A stretch of DNA of 16,256 nt from Candidatus Njordarchaeota archaeon (GTDB lineage Archaea; Thermoproteota; JANJXX01; Panguiarchaeales; Panguiarchaeaceae): positions 1 through 16,256 of the forward strand of contig JAGSHR010000270.1 of assembly GCA_029855985.1 (NCBI GenBank), in the 5' to 3' direction. Every line of letters starts with the position of its first letter. The first letter of the stretch is position 1. Shown here piece by piece: positions 1 through 7,810 of the stretch. A model generated the notes under the pieces. It did not search any database and was not told the origin of the DNA. It saw only the letters and a list, made by a program, of their open reading frames with translations. The position numbers and the translations under genes are program-made.

Positions 1-25
1 AAACAATCTTGTATAGGTGTATCTC

Positions 26-1270
26 TTGTCTCTGTACGTTCCAAAAATCGCGACAATGGATGATGTTGATCTAAAGAATAAAAAAGTTCTCGTGAGAGTC
101 GACTTCAACTCCCCTGTAGACCCAGAGAAAAAACAAATACTCGATGACTTAAGAATTAGGGCGCATTCTGAGACATTGAAAGAGCTAATAGAGGTTCATA
201 ATGCAAGCGTAGTAGTAATGGCTCACCAGGGGAGACCGGGTACAAGCGATTTTATAAGTTTGGAGCCCCACGCAAAGAAACTGAGTGAAATCATGGGTGT
301 TGATGTGAAATTCATTGATGACGTTATAGGTCCCGCGGCTAGAGATGCAATAAAATCGCTTGGGAATGGAGAAATACTTCTCTTGGATAATGTTCGGTTG
401 ATGTCAGAGGAAAACATAAATGCTAAACCAGAAAAGCAAGCAAAAACATTCTTTGTACAGAGATTATACAAGTTATTTGATTATTTCATTTTAGATGCTT
501 TTGGAACAGCGCATAGAAGCCAACCATCACTAGTAGGCTTCCCCATGGTTTTGCCATCAGTCACGGGTAGAATAATGGAAAGGGAGGTAAAAGCACTCCA
601 AAGAATAGCGTCTGGGACGGTTGGGCCAAAAATTTTTGTGTTGGGTGGCGCGAAGGTTGATGACTCTATTAGAATTATCGAAACGCTGACAAAAAACAGG
701 GTGGTTGACAGAATTTTACTTACAGGACTACTTTCTGAAATCTTCCTTTTAGCGAAAGGTGTGAATCTTGGACCAGAAAACATGGAGGTTATCAAAAACA
801 AGGGTTTAATTGACCTGGTTAGAGATGCAAGAGCAATACTTTTGAAGGGAGCTCCAATTGAAACACCCGTAGACTTCGTTACTCTGGTTGACAATGAGGT
901 CACCACAGTACCAGCAACAAACATAAAGGGATTAATAAGAGATATTGGGCCAGAAACCATAAAGATATACTCTGAATTATTGAAGGATTCTGAATTAATA
1001 GTTATGAGAGGCCCCGCTGGTGTAATGGAAGATCCCCGATTTAGGAAGGGCACAGAGGAACTCGCAAAAGCGGCGTTGCAATCTAACGCTTTCGTGATAT
1101 TTGGAGGAGGTCATCTTTCGGCGGTTGCTGCTGGGGTGAAACATAATAAGGAAAAGGTTCACGTGAGTACGGGTGGTGGTGCGCTTTTAACATTCTTATC
1201 TGGTGAACCTTTACCTGCTTTAGAAGCACTTGCTAAGAGTTGTGAAAAATTTATATGGAAGAAAGGCTAA
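26..1270 (+). CDS. pgk: Phosphoglycerate kinase, archaeal type
   Basis: Cytosolic enzyme that interconverts 1,3-bisphosphoglycerate plus ADP and 3-phosphoglycerate plus ATP in glycolysis and gluconeogenesis. Motifs visible, numbered from the upstream GTG at 17: the N-terminal VRVDFNSPVD at 26-35, the substrate-binding HQGRPG at 70-75 (archaeal variant of HLGRP), LLDNVR at 122-127, FGTAHR at 162-167, GGAKVDD at 210-216, and the nucleotide-binding glycine loops FGGGHLS at 372-378 and STGGGA at 394-399. Length (about 414 residues) is normal for archaeal PGK. The start is set at TTG 26 because AGGTG at 15-19 lies 6 nt before it; the GTG at 17 is part of that ribosome-binding signal and ATG 56 is a third option. 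The gene is followed after 24 nt by GAPDH on the same strand, the enzyme of the neighbouring reaction, so the two are probably co-transcribed. The promoter lies outside the window. Confidence 0.95.
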   Translation: MSLYVPKIATMDDVDLKNKKVLVRVDFNSPVDPEKKQILDDLRIRAHSETLKELIEVHNASVVVMAHQGRPGTSDFISLEPHAKKLSEIMGVDVKFIDDVIGPAARDAIKSLGNGEILLLDNVRLMSEENINAKPEKQAKTFFVQRLYKLFDYFILDAFGTAHRSQPSLVGFPMVLPSVTGRIMEREVKALQRIASGTVGPKIFVLGGAKVDDSIRIIETLTKNRVVDRILLTGLLSEIFLLAKGVNLGPENMEVIKNKGLIDLVRDARAILLKGAPIETPVDFVTLVDNEVTTVPATNIKGLIRDIGPETIKIYSELLKDSELIVMRGPAGVMEDPRFRKGTEELAKAALQSNAFVIFGGGHLSAVAAGVKHNKEKVHVSTGGGALLTFLSGEPLPALEALAKSCEKFIWKKG

Positions 1271-1294
1271 AACTTATGTGAGGTGAACTTAGAA

Positions 1295-2323
1295 ATGACG
1301 GTTAAAATTGCTATAAATGGGTATGGAACAATAGGGAAAAGGATTGCTGACGCGATTTTAAAACAAGATGATATGGAATTAGTTGGAGTAACTAAATTTA
1401 CTCCAGATTACACTGTAATGTTAGCAACTCAAAAGGGGATACCTGTATATACTGAGGAATCCAGGGTAGAAGATTTCAAGAAAAAAGGTTATGAAATTGC
1501 TGGAACCTTAAACGAATTATTCGAAAATGTCGACTTAGTAATAGATGCTTCCCCTGGAAAAGTGGGTGCGAAAAACAAGGAGATATATGAAAAGTATGGT
1601 CTAAAAGCTATATTCCAAGGGGGAGAAAAGGAAAAAGTAGCGGAAGCATCTTTCTCATCTCTCTGCAACTATGAGGATGGATTAGGTAAAAAGTATCTAA
1701 GAGTGGTATCGTGCAACACTACGGCACTATGTAGATTATTATGCACACTCAGGAAAAACTTTGCAATAGGACGTGTTAGAGCAACACTAGTTAGAAGAGC
1801 TGCCGACCCAAGAGAATACAAGAAAGGACCAATAAACGCTATCCTCCTCAAACCCGTGAAGCTACCAAGTCACCATGGACCAGACGTTCAAAGTGTTATA
1901 GGCAAAGATTTAGATATAGTAACGACAGCTGTTGTTGTCCCCACAACGATAATGCACACGCACATTCTTAACATTGAACTAAAAGACCAAGTTTCAGTTG
2001 ATGACATAATAGATGTTCTCAAAAAAGAACCAAGAATAATGCTTGTGAACTCGGAGAAACACGGAATAGTTTCAACATCACAAGTGATTGAACTGGGAAG
2101 AGATTTAGGAAGACCAAGATATGATCTGTATGAAAACATTGTTTGGGAAGACTCGATCAGTATAGTAAATGGAGAGCTATGGTTAACTCAAGCCGTTCAC
2201 CAAGAAGCGATAGTTGTTCCTGAAAACATTGACGCAGTAAGAGCAATAATGGAGTTAGAGAGAAATCCGGCTAAAAGCATTGAAAAAACAAACAAGTCAC
2301 TAGGAATAACGGGGGGAATATAG
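1295..2323 (+). CDS. gap: Glyceraldehyde-3-phosphate dehydrogenase, archaeal (type II)
   Basis: Oxidises glyceraldehyde 3-phosphate to 1,3-bisphosphoglycerate with NAD(P), or the reverse in gluconeogenesis. The 342-residue protein begins with the Rossmann motif INGYGTIGKRIAD (7-19). It has the active-site segment SCNTT with catalytic Cys140, and the archaeal HHGPDV segment at 193-198; length fits the archaeal family, which is only distantly related to the bacterial and eukaryotic enzyme. The residue after SCNTT is Ala where I would expect Gly in many archaeal sequences. ATG 1295 is chosen because AGGTGA at 1281-1286 lies 8 nt upstream; the in-frame GTG at 1283 is inside that signal and would add four residues. 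It lies between pgk and a universal stress protein gene that begins on the base after its TAG stop, so the three look like one operon. Confidence 0.95.
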   Translation: MTVKIAINGYGTIGKRIADAILKQDDMELVGVTKFTPDYTVMLATQKGIPVYTEESRVEDFKKKGYEIAGTLNELFENVDLVIDASPGKVGAKNKEIYEKYGLKAIFQGGEKEKVAEASFSSLCNYEDGLGKKYLRVVSCNTTALCRLLCTLRKNFAIGRVRATLVRRAADPREYKKGPINAILLKPVKLPSHHGPDVQSVIGKDLDIVTTAVVVPTTIMHTHILNIELKDQVSVDDIIDVLKKEPRIMLVNSEKHGIVSTSQVIELGRDLGRPRYDLYENIVWEDSISIVNGELWLTQAVHQEAIVVPENIDAVRAIMELERNPAKSIEKTNKSLGITGGI

Positions 2324-2761
2324 ATGGAGAAAACCTACATTCCCGAATCAAGTTACAAAGTATCTTTCCTATTCAGGAGAATCCTCGTCCCATTTGATGG
2401 CTCTGCAACGGCGAAAAAAGCGGCATCAGTTGCTATAGACTTTGCACAAAGATATGGAAGTCGACTAACATTCCTATATGTGGCTCCTAGCAATGCTGAC
2501 AAGGGTGAAATTGATAAAATATTTGAGCCTGCAAGGAAAATGGTCGCCGAAGCTGGTGTCGATGCTGAGTTCATAGTTAAAGAAGCGAGTATACCAAAAG
2601 AATCCGTGGCAATAGTTATAATACACGAGGCAAAGGAAAACCTATATAGTGCAATAATTATGGGTGTAAGGGGACACACTGAAGATGAGGACATATCCAT
2701 TGGAAGCACAGCATTAATGGTATCAACATTCGCACCATGTAGCGTTCTACTGATCAGATAA
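2324..2761 (+). CDS. Universal stress protein (UspA family)
   Basis: A 145-residue single-domain UspA-family protein with an alpha/beta nucleotide-binding fold. The N-terminal strand and ATP-contact segment ILVPFDGS is at residues 20-27. The C-terminal ATP-binding signature G-x2-G-x9-G-S is intact (G114, G117, G127, S128), followed by the usual strand of type CSVLLIR. Family members of this ATP-binding type act in stress survival or as small regulatory modules, but the specific partner cannot be read from the sequence. The ATG directly follows the TAG of gap with no gap, and GGGGGGA at 2311-2317 is a strong ribosome-binding site. Translation is therefore coupled to the glycolytic genes, which suggests a link to energy state. 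An N-terminal extension of about 18 residues precedes the first strand. Confidence 0.88.
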   Translation: MEKTYIPESSYKVSFLFRRILVPFDGSATAKKAASVAIDFAQRYGSRLTFLYVAPSNADKGEIDKIFEPARKMVAEAGVDAEFIVKEASIPKESVAIVIIHEAKENLYSAIIMGVRGHTEDEDISIGSTALMVSTFAPCSVLLIR

Positions 2762-2803
2762 AAAAGTGATTCTAGAATGGACTAAATCCCAATTACATTT
2801 CGC

Positions 2804-2833
2804 TATTTTTTGGTTCTCTATTCCTTTTTCTTT
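2804..2833 (+). terminator. Probable T-tract terminator after the pgk-gap-usp operon
   Basis: Two pyrimidine/T-rich runs (T6 at 2806-2811 and CCTTTTTCTTT at 2823-2833) lie 43-72 nt after the usp stop. Archaeal RNA polymerase commonly terminates at such T tracts without a hairpin. Only the T tracts themselves are seen; termination is inferred. Confidence 0.35.
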
Positions 2834-2884
2834 GATTTCAGCAGGTTTCATCGCATTATTTGCATCAAATACCGATATGTATGA

Positions 2885-2891
2885 TTTATAA
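2885..2891 (+). promoter_or_regulatory. TATA box (box A) for the DHH phosphoesterase gene
   Basis: TTTATAA matches the archaeal box A consensus. With the usual spacing of about 25 nt, transcription would begin near 2910-2916, leaving a leader of roughly 30 nt before GTG 2945. The site lies in a 170-nt gap after the preceding operon, which supports a separate transcription unit. Confidence 0.45.
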
Positions 2892-2944
2892 GGGATAATT
2901 TCTATAATCTAACTCCTTGTGTTTATTTTTCAACGGTGTTTCAA

Positions 2945-3901
2945 GTGGTCAATCGAATAGCAACTCACGCATCGGATGTTGACGGTGTTGCCTCAGCAGC
3001 GTTATTCCTAATCAAGTACCCAAATGTGAAGATAGACTTCCTTAAAATCGGTGATCTAAGATTTGTTCAAGATATAGAATATGATTATATTGTGGATTTA
3101 CCCAAAACAGCAAACGCAAAAGTGAATATTGACCATCACTTGTCCAACTACCAAAACCTGAAGAAAAAAGGTATGCTCAAGCATACAGATGTTGTGGATC
3201 CCAAGGCTCCCAGTGCAGCTACACTAGTCATAAAATATCTTGACCTCGAGGACAATAAGATAGCTCAAGAAATAGTAAAAATGGCAGAGAAAGCGGATAC
3301 AGGAAATCACGATAAAAACTTGATAAAACTCGATCTTGTTATAAAATGCTTCAACGGGGATCAAGAAAAACTCTATAAACTAGCAAAAATAATGGCAGAA
3401 AAAGGAAAAAAAGTGTTAAAAGACCCATGGGTAAAAAGCGAGTGGAAGAGAATAGAGCCACACTACAAAAAAGGCGAAAAGATATCAAAAGAAATCGCAA
3501 AAATCTGCAAGAAAGGAAAAATCAAAAATGCGATTGTTGATCTTAAATCTGGGTTCCCAAGAATCGCCTTTGGAAGCATAGCGCACCAATTCCTAAAAAA
3601 TGGCGGGGAAGTAATAGCGGTAGTTAACCGAATGACAGAAGAAGATAACCTCTGCCCTCCTGCTCAAAAAAGGGAACAGGAGCCTCAAGCAAAATTTTCA
3701 TTCAGAGTCAATAAGAACATTGAATACGATGTTAGGAGAATTGCAGAAAAGTTAAACGGGGGAGGACACATAAAAGCATCTGGCGGGCGAGTGAAATTAG
3801 AGGAATACCCAAAAGCCCTAACATATGTCCTAACAGAGTTCCTAAAAAGGGGAAAAACTGGTTATTTTTTGGTAGAAGAAGGCGAAATTAAAAAAATTTA
3901 G
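2945..3901 (+). CDS. DHH/DHHA1-family phosphoesterase (NrnA/RecJ-like)
   Basis: A 318-residue metal-dependent phosphoesterase of the DHH superfamily, which includes RecJ-type exonucleases, nanoRNases and pAp phosphatases. Motif I is HASDVDGVAS at residues 8-17. The second acidic motif lies in YDYIVDLPKT (around D51), and the name-giving NIDHH is at 61-65. The C-terminal DHHA1 substrate-binding domain ends with GGGHIKASGG at 272-281. The middle is Lys-rich and helical. The metal-binding residues look intact, so it should be active, probably releasing nucleotides from short RNA or DNA or from a phosphorylated nucleotide; the substrate cannot be decided from sequence. GTG 2945 is chosen because GGTG at 2934-2937 sits 7 nt before it; GTG 2936 would add three residues. 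It stands alone between two promoters. Confidence 0.88.
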   Translation: MVNRIATHASDVDGVASAALFLIKYPNVKIDFLKIGDLRFVQDIEYDYIVDLPKTANAKVNIDHHLSNYQNLKKKGMLKHTDVVDPKAPSAATLVIKYLDLEDNKIAQEIVKMAEKADTGNHDKNLIKLDLVIKCFNGDQEKLYKLAKIMAEKGKKVLKDPWVKSEWKRIEPHYKKGEKISKEIAKICKKGKIKNAIVDLKSGFPRIAFGSIAHQFLKNGGEVIAVVNRMTEEDNLCPPAQKREQEPQAKFSFRVNKNIEYDVRRIAEKLNGGGHIKASGGRVKLEEYPKALTYVLTEFLKRGKTGYFLVEEGEIKKI

Positions 3902-3912
3902 CTACCTAAAAA

Positions 3913-3927
3913 TACAACACCGTTGTA
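3913..3927 (+). other. Short hairpin just after the DHH gene
   Basis: TACAAC and GTTGTA form a perfect 6-bp stem around a 3-nt loop, 11 nt after the stop codon, followed by an A run. It could mark the 3' end of the mRNA or protect it. It is not followed by a T tract, so it is not called a terminator. Confidence 0.25.
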
Positions 3928-4011
3928 AAAAAAGATAGCTCAAATACTTTTCTGCTAAAAATATTATCTAATTTTCTATCAAAAAACATTACTTTTCAAA
4001 AATAAATGTTT

Positions 4012-4033
4012 AAAAAGCGGATTACTTATAAAT
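4012..4033 (+). promoter_or_regulatory. BRE/TATA promoter of the longin-like protein gene
   Basis: CTTATAAAT at 4025-4033 is a good archaeal box A, preceded by a purine-rich AAAAAGCGG stretch that could serve as the TFB recognition element. Predicted transcription start is near 4055-4060, giving a leader of about 65-70 nt. That leader contains a 10-bp palindrome, ATTCGCGAAT, at 4074-4083, downstream of the expected start and so a possible operator or RNA element. Confidence 0.45.
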
Positions 4034-4125
4034 TGGATGAACATAATCGTTAAGTTGCAATTTACAAATAATAATTCGCGAATAAACAAAATAAATGTGT
4101 TTCATTATAATTAGGGGGAGTTTCT

Positions 4126-5166
4126 TTGCCTAAAAACATATTTTTAATGCAATGGGATCCACGTAGAGGGCCTATAGTTTTAGGTTATTACCCTCAAAAC
4201 ACAGAGGGCATAGACAAGGATTTCTTAATTAACGTCTTTGGTACTGTCCTTCAGAGAGAGGAGCGTCTAGAAGGATTCTATGATGTAACATACGGGGGGT
4301 ACGATGTCATAACATACTATAGTGGTCAAGAACTAAACCAGTTATTCGGCGTTGTCCTAGAAGAGGGAGAAGAGAAAGAGGGAATAAGAGGTGGAGTAGT
4401 AAGAGCCGCGCTAACAGCGTTCCGAAGGGGTGAACCTCCAACAACAATAGAAGAATGGGAGGAACTATGGGAAAGAATCAGCGCATTCCCAACAATGTCA
4501 CTCGAGGAGAGAATAGCAGATGCTTTCAGGGATAATGAAACAAGAAAACTTTTAGAGATAATGTTGGATAGTGGGATAATGGTCATTGACAGACTGCTCG
4601 ATAACCTAAAAACAGCATTCCCATACCTAGCTAGAGATGTTTTACTAACTTATGTTTATCTGCTTGAGGCTCTTGGTATACTAGAAACCAAGTGGGATGA
4701 GAAAGCACTCATAGAAAGAGTTTATCTATTGAGAGATGTTGTCTTCATAAGGAGAAAACCAGAGAAATTCGGTGAAATATCCAGTGCAATTGATGGATAC
4801 CAAGCAGAATACGAAAAGTTTGTTAGGGAGTACCAAGAGGGCGGATGGGCACAAGACCAAACAATTCTACCCGAATTACTCGGTGATCCAAACATTTACG
4901 GGGTAATTAAAATCTTCAGAGAAGTAGGTGTAATGCCAGAAGATGAAGCCCAAAGCAGATTTGGATCCACAATTCTCAAAAAACTGCTAGACTTTGACGT
5001 GCTTGGCAAGAAGGACAACAAGTATTATTTATTCACGGATCCAACCGTTAAATTATTGCTTCCAAAGTACACGTTTGCAAACGTAGTGAGAAGGCTTAGA
5101 GATGAAGAACTATCTAAAGAAATAGTATTAGACTATCTAAAGACAGTTAGGAGTAGCTATCTATAA
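4126..5166 (+). CDS. Longin/roadblock-like N-terminal domain protein with winged-helix-like C-terminal region
   Basis: I do not recognise a named gene. The 346-residue protein opens with a beta-hairpin-like segment IFLMQWDPRRGPIVLGYYP (5-23), then a helix (about 31-46), more strands (FYDVTYGGYDVITYYSG, LFGVVLEE) and a helix near 90-98. This order resembles the small alpha/beta longin/roadblock fold that partners small GTPases in archaea and eukaryotes. The remainder is mostly helical. Two stretches look winged-helix-like: around 150-190 (ending TYVYLLEALGILET) and around 265-325 (STILKKLLDFDVLGKKDNKYYLF). No signal peptide or membrane segment is seen. TTG 4126 is supported by GGGGGAG at 4114-4120, five nt upstream. 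The last 20 nt overlap the 3' end of the convergent nreA gene. A role as a GTPase-linked adaptor is inference; a small GTPase gene lies 6 kb away, not adjacent. The fold call could be wrong. Confidence 0.55.
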   Translation: MPKNIFLMQWDPRRGPIVLGYYPQNTEGIDKDFLINVFGTVLQREERLEGFYDVTYGGYDVITYYSGQELNQLFGVVLEEGEEKEGIRGGVVRAALTAFRRGEPPTTIEEWEELWERISAFPTMSLEERIADAFRDNETRKLLEIMLDSGIMVIDRLLDNLKTAFPYLARDVLLTYVYLLEALGILETKWDEKALIERVYLLRDVVFIRRKPEKFGEISSAIDGYQAEYEKFVREYQEGGWAQDQTILPELLGDPNIYGVIKIFREVGVMPEDEAQSRFGSTILKKLLDFDVLGKKDNKYYLFTDPTVKLLLPKYTFANVVRRLRDEELSKEIVLDYLKTVRSSYL

Positions 5167-6397
5167 AATCTAATAATTTAACTTCTTTAACCATTTTTAT
5201 GACCCTAGACTTACCTTCTAAATCTAAACAAGTCTTCTCTCTAATTAACCCAAATATTTGTGAACGTATCTCATCAAAGTCCCCGTGCAACAAAGGTTTT
5301 TTAGTTAAGGCTATTCTCACTCCCTCTCTAATTTGCCAACTACCAACACCAGCGAAATACTCAGGGTTAATTATTCTAAAAGCAATCACCTTACCTTTTC
5401 TCCTCCACCTTTGAAGTGCTTCAAGGACACTGAATCTAATCGCATAGTAACCGCCATCCATCTTGTTTGGTTTCCCGTTATATGATTCGTAAACATGAAT
5501 TAAAACGGGTTTTCCGGGTCTCCTAACCCAAACGCTCATGGGCATCCAGATTTCAAACATTTCAAACGCCCAGTAGTCGCTGGGAATAATCCATATATAA
5601 TACTCGTTTCCCAAATGGCTATGGTAATATACAGCAGATTTACTGAAACTCGGAGACCTTTTTATGTTCTTTAAGAACCAATTCCCAAGAACACTATCTG
5701 TGGCGGTAATCGCCCAACGTGTTGGTACAAGTTTCTTATTATTCTTTTTCCCAAGCAATCCAAGGGAGAGCAATCGCATCAAATGATAATTGGAGATCCC
5801 GTGTGAATATAATTCAAATAATAGAATCGACGATTTCTCATCCTCGTAAATTGCTTCCTCAAGTTTTCTCGGGGCATACGCGTTATCCACTACTTCCAGT
5901 TTTCTAAGGGGCGCTCGTAACCCAATAGGCGGGATATCTGCATCCAAGGAAATCCTTGGTTTGGGGTATTTTAGTAACTCCAGTTCGGTCTCCAATGGTT
6001 TAATGCTTATTGCTAGTTCCTTAATTGGTTCCGGAGGATACGTGAGTTTACGCGCAATATTAACATTTACTTTATTGTAACTGTAGAGAAAATTCAAACG
6101 TATTTTGAGTATATCAATCAAATCGTATTGTCCTCTTTGAATCAATCTTTCAAGTAGGATCTCATCCTTATCTTCAACATTGGGATTCGAAATCGGTCCA
6201 AGGTTCACGTTTGGGTAACTAAATTCTCCCACCAAAAAATCGGGCGGAGAAATAGCTTGAAGATTAGTGCTCTTTGTGACAAAAATGTCTTTCTTCAAAT
6301 AGTCAAACTTCAAAAGTATCGGGCAAACCCTCGCTCCACATAACTTTTTTACTCCTTTACAGTACGCACAAATCTCAGGGGAAATTTTACCACCCAT
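5147..6397 (-). CDS. nreA: NreA-family archaeal DNA repair protein
   Basis: A 416-residue member of the archaeal Nre family (DUF650/DUF651), implicated in DNA damage repair and reported to work with the sliding clamp PCNA. The diagnostic N-terminal four-cysteine zinc motif is present: C10-x2-C13-x6-C20-x4-C25, with the typical LCGxxxCPI context. The long middle and C-terminal parts, including GISNYHLMRLLSLGLLG and a Trp/Tyr-rich block, fit the family. The C-terminus EVKLLDFIDSYS has the spacing of a PCNA-interacting box (Q-x2-L-x2-F-F), but with Glu for Gln and Ile for the last aromatic residue. ATG 6397 is preferred (GTGA lies 5 nt upstream); in-frame GTG 6406 would add three residues. It follows the threonine ammonia-lyase gene by about 70 nt on the same strand, and its 3' end overlaps the longin-like gene by 20 nt tail to tail. 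Confidence 0.85.
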   Translation of the reverse strand: MGGKISPEICAYCKGVKKLCGARVCPILLKFDYLKKDIFVTKSTNLQAISPPDFLVGEFSYPNVNLGPISNPNVEDKDEILLERLIQRGQYDLIDILKIRLNFLYSYNKVNVNIARKLTYPPEPIKELAISIKPLETELELLKYPKPRISLDADIPPIGLRAPLRKLEVVDNAYAPRKLEEAIYEDEKSSILLFELYSHGISNYHLMRLLSLGLLGKKNNKKLVPTRWAITATDSVLGNWFLKNIKRSPSFSKSAVYYHSHLGNEYYIWIIPSDYWAFEMFEIWMPMSVWVRRPGKPVLIHVYESYNGKPNKMDGGYYAIRFSVLEALQRWRRKGKVIAFRIINPEYFAGVGSWQIREGVRIALTKKPLLHGDFDEIRSQIFGLIREKTCLDLEGKSRVIKMVKEVKLLDFIDSYS

Positions 6398-6417
6398 CAC
6401 GGTCACACTTTTGTAAA

Positions 6418-6427
6418 GAGAATTCTC
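6418..6427. repeat. Perfect 10-bp palindrome upstream of nreA
   Basis: GAGAATTCTC lies about 20 nt upstream of the nreA start, in the short gap after the threonine ammonia-lyase gene. It could be a regulator site or chance; nothing else in the sequence supports a role. Confidence 0.2.
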
Positions 6428-6466
6428 CTTTCCTAAAAATTATTAAGAAGGGTTAACCAATAAAAT

Positions 6467-7708
6467 TCATTCTATTTGAAAATCGAAACCACTTCTCTTT
6501 ATTCTAGTATATAGTATGTCTAGATTCGAAGGGTCTCCAACCTCAACTACTACAACAACCTCTGACTCATAAGGGGGAATCTTAGGGTCATATCTTTCAG
6601 AGTTAATATCGATTGTGTTAATGTTACACTCTGAAAGTATCTTCAAAAATTCCATCAGAGCACCTGGCCTATCAGGAAGACGAACTCTTAACTTAACAAC
6701 CCTTTTCAAACTGGCAAGCTCCCTACTAATAACCTTCATAAGCGTTGACATGTTAATGTTTCCGCCACTAATAACCGCGACCACATTTTTATCTTTAAGA
6801 TGAAAATCTTCACTCATTAGAGCGGCTATGGAAGCAGCGCCCGCGCCTTCAGCCAAGATCTTTGCACGTTCAAGCAACAAGAAGATTGCTCGTGCAATTA
6901 GATCATCGCTCACAACAATTACATCATCAACGTAATTTTTAATGATTTTGCTTGTTATTTTACCTATCCTCTTTACAGCTATTCCTTCTGCAATGGTGTG
7001 TGATGGTTTCTCCCTATCTATTGGTCCCTTAAGCAATTCGTAGGCTCCCCGATAAGCCTCTGTCTCAACCCCAATGATTTTAACATGGCTCCCGAGTTCT
7101 TTTTTTATTGCTATCGCAATTCCCGATATCAAACCACCGCCACCAATTGGAACAATGACAGCATCCAAGTTTTTTAACTCCTTAATGATTTCTAGACCGA
7201 TTGTACCTTGCCCAGCAATGATATCTACATCGTCAAATGGTGGAATAAACGTTAAGTTTTCCTTTTCTGCGAGTTTTAGTGCATAATCATATGCATCATC
7301 AAAAGTAGAACCATGCAATATAACTTCTGCTCCATAACTTTTGGTAGCCAATACTTTCGCTATAGGTGTAAATAGAGGCATAACAATTTTCGCTTTCACG
7401 TTTGCTTTTGAAGCAGCATAGGCAACGCCTTGAGCGTGGTTTCCTGCGGAAGCAGCTATTATTCCTTTAATTCTAGCTTCACGTGGCAATTTAGAGATCT
7501 TATAGAATGCCCCTCTAACCTTAAATGAACCTGTTTTTTGCAAGTTTTCTAGTTTCAGGTAAACATTATTTCCCGATATTCTAGAGAACGTTTTAGAATA
7601 ATCTAATGGGGTTTCATGTACTATACCCTTAATAACTTCTCTTGCTTCCAGAATTCTGCCATGTATCTCATCCACAAGCGAATTTATATCTATATTTTCC
7701 GGATCCAA
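6467..7708 (-). CDS. Threonine ammonia-lyase (threonine dehydratase) with ACT domain
   Basis: PLP enzyme that converts threonine to 2-oxobutyrate and ammonia, either for isoleucine synthesis (IlvA) or for catabolism (TdcB type). The 413-residue protein has the PLP-lysine motif KTGSFKVRGA (Schiff-base Lys63), SAGNHAQG at 87-94 contacting the substrate carboxylate, the phosphate-binding glycine loop PIGGGG (187-192), ISGGN at 313-317, and a single C-terminal ACT domain from about 338 (RVRLPDRPGALMEFLKIL). The ACT domain binds amino-acid effectors, so allosteric control is likely; the length matches the catabolic-like single-ACT class common in archaea. The TTG start is supported by GGTGA (7718-7714) five nt upstream. 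A gap of about 100 nt separates it from hutI upstream, so it may have its own promoter (AT-rich AATTAATTTATTT-type sequence on the minus strand) or be read through from hutGI. Its neighbours favour a catabolic role, but that is inference. Confidence 0.92.
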   Translation of the reverse strand: MDPENIDINSLVDEIHGRILEAREVIKGIVHETPLDYSKTFSRISGNNVYLKLENLQKTGSFKVRGAFYKISKLPREARIKGIIAASAGNHAQGVAYAASKANVKAKIVMPLFTPIAKVLATKSYGAEVILHGSTFDDAYDYALKLAEKENLTFIPPFDDVDIIAGQGTIGLEIIKELKNLDAVIVPIGGGGLISGIAIAIKKELGSHVKIIGVETEAYRGAYELLKGPIDREKPSHTIAEGIAVKRIGKITSKIIKNYVDDVIVVSDDLIARAIFLLLERAKILAEGAGAASIAALMSEDFHLKDKNVVAVISGGNINMSTLMKVISRELASLKRVVKLRVRLPDRPGALMEFLKILSECNINTIDINSERYDPKIPPYESEVVVVVEVGDPSNLDILYTRIKRSGFDFQIE

Positions 7709-7810
7709 TTATTTCACCAAATCATAAAATTAATGTGACACTTTGTGGATTTCTCAAATAAATTAATTAAAAGAGGAATATTATCAAAATTCGCTTTTCG
7801 GAATAATTCG

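Noticed and set aside
481..1053. A 190-codon open frame on the minus strand inside pgk
   Set aside because: Antisense to a complete, conserved PGK; composition is that of a mirror frame and there is no promoter or ribosome-binding site for it.
2825..2875. A possible second C/D box sRNA on the minus strand (GATGAAA followed by CTGA)
   Set aside because: The C-like and D-like boxes are only a few nt apart and no second box pair is present, so guide spacing is wrong.
3984..4011. AAACATT/AATGTTT inverted repeat upstream of the longin-like gene promoter
   Set aside because: Seven AT-rich base pairs separated by 14 nt are readily found by chance in this base composition.
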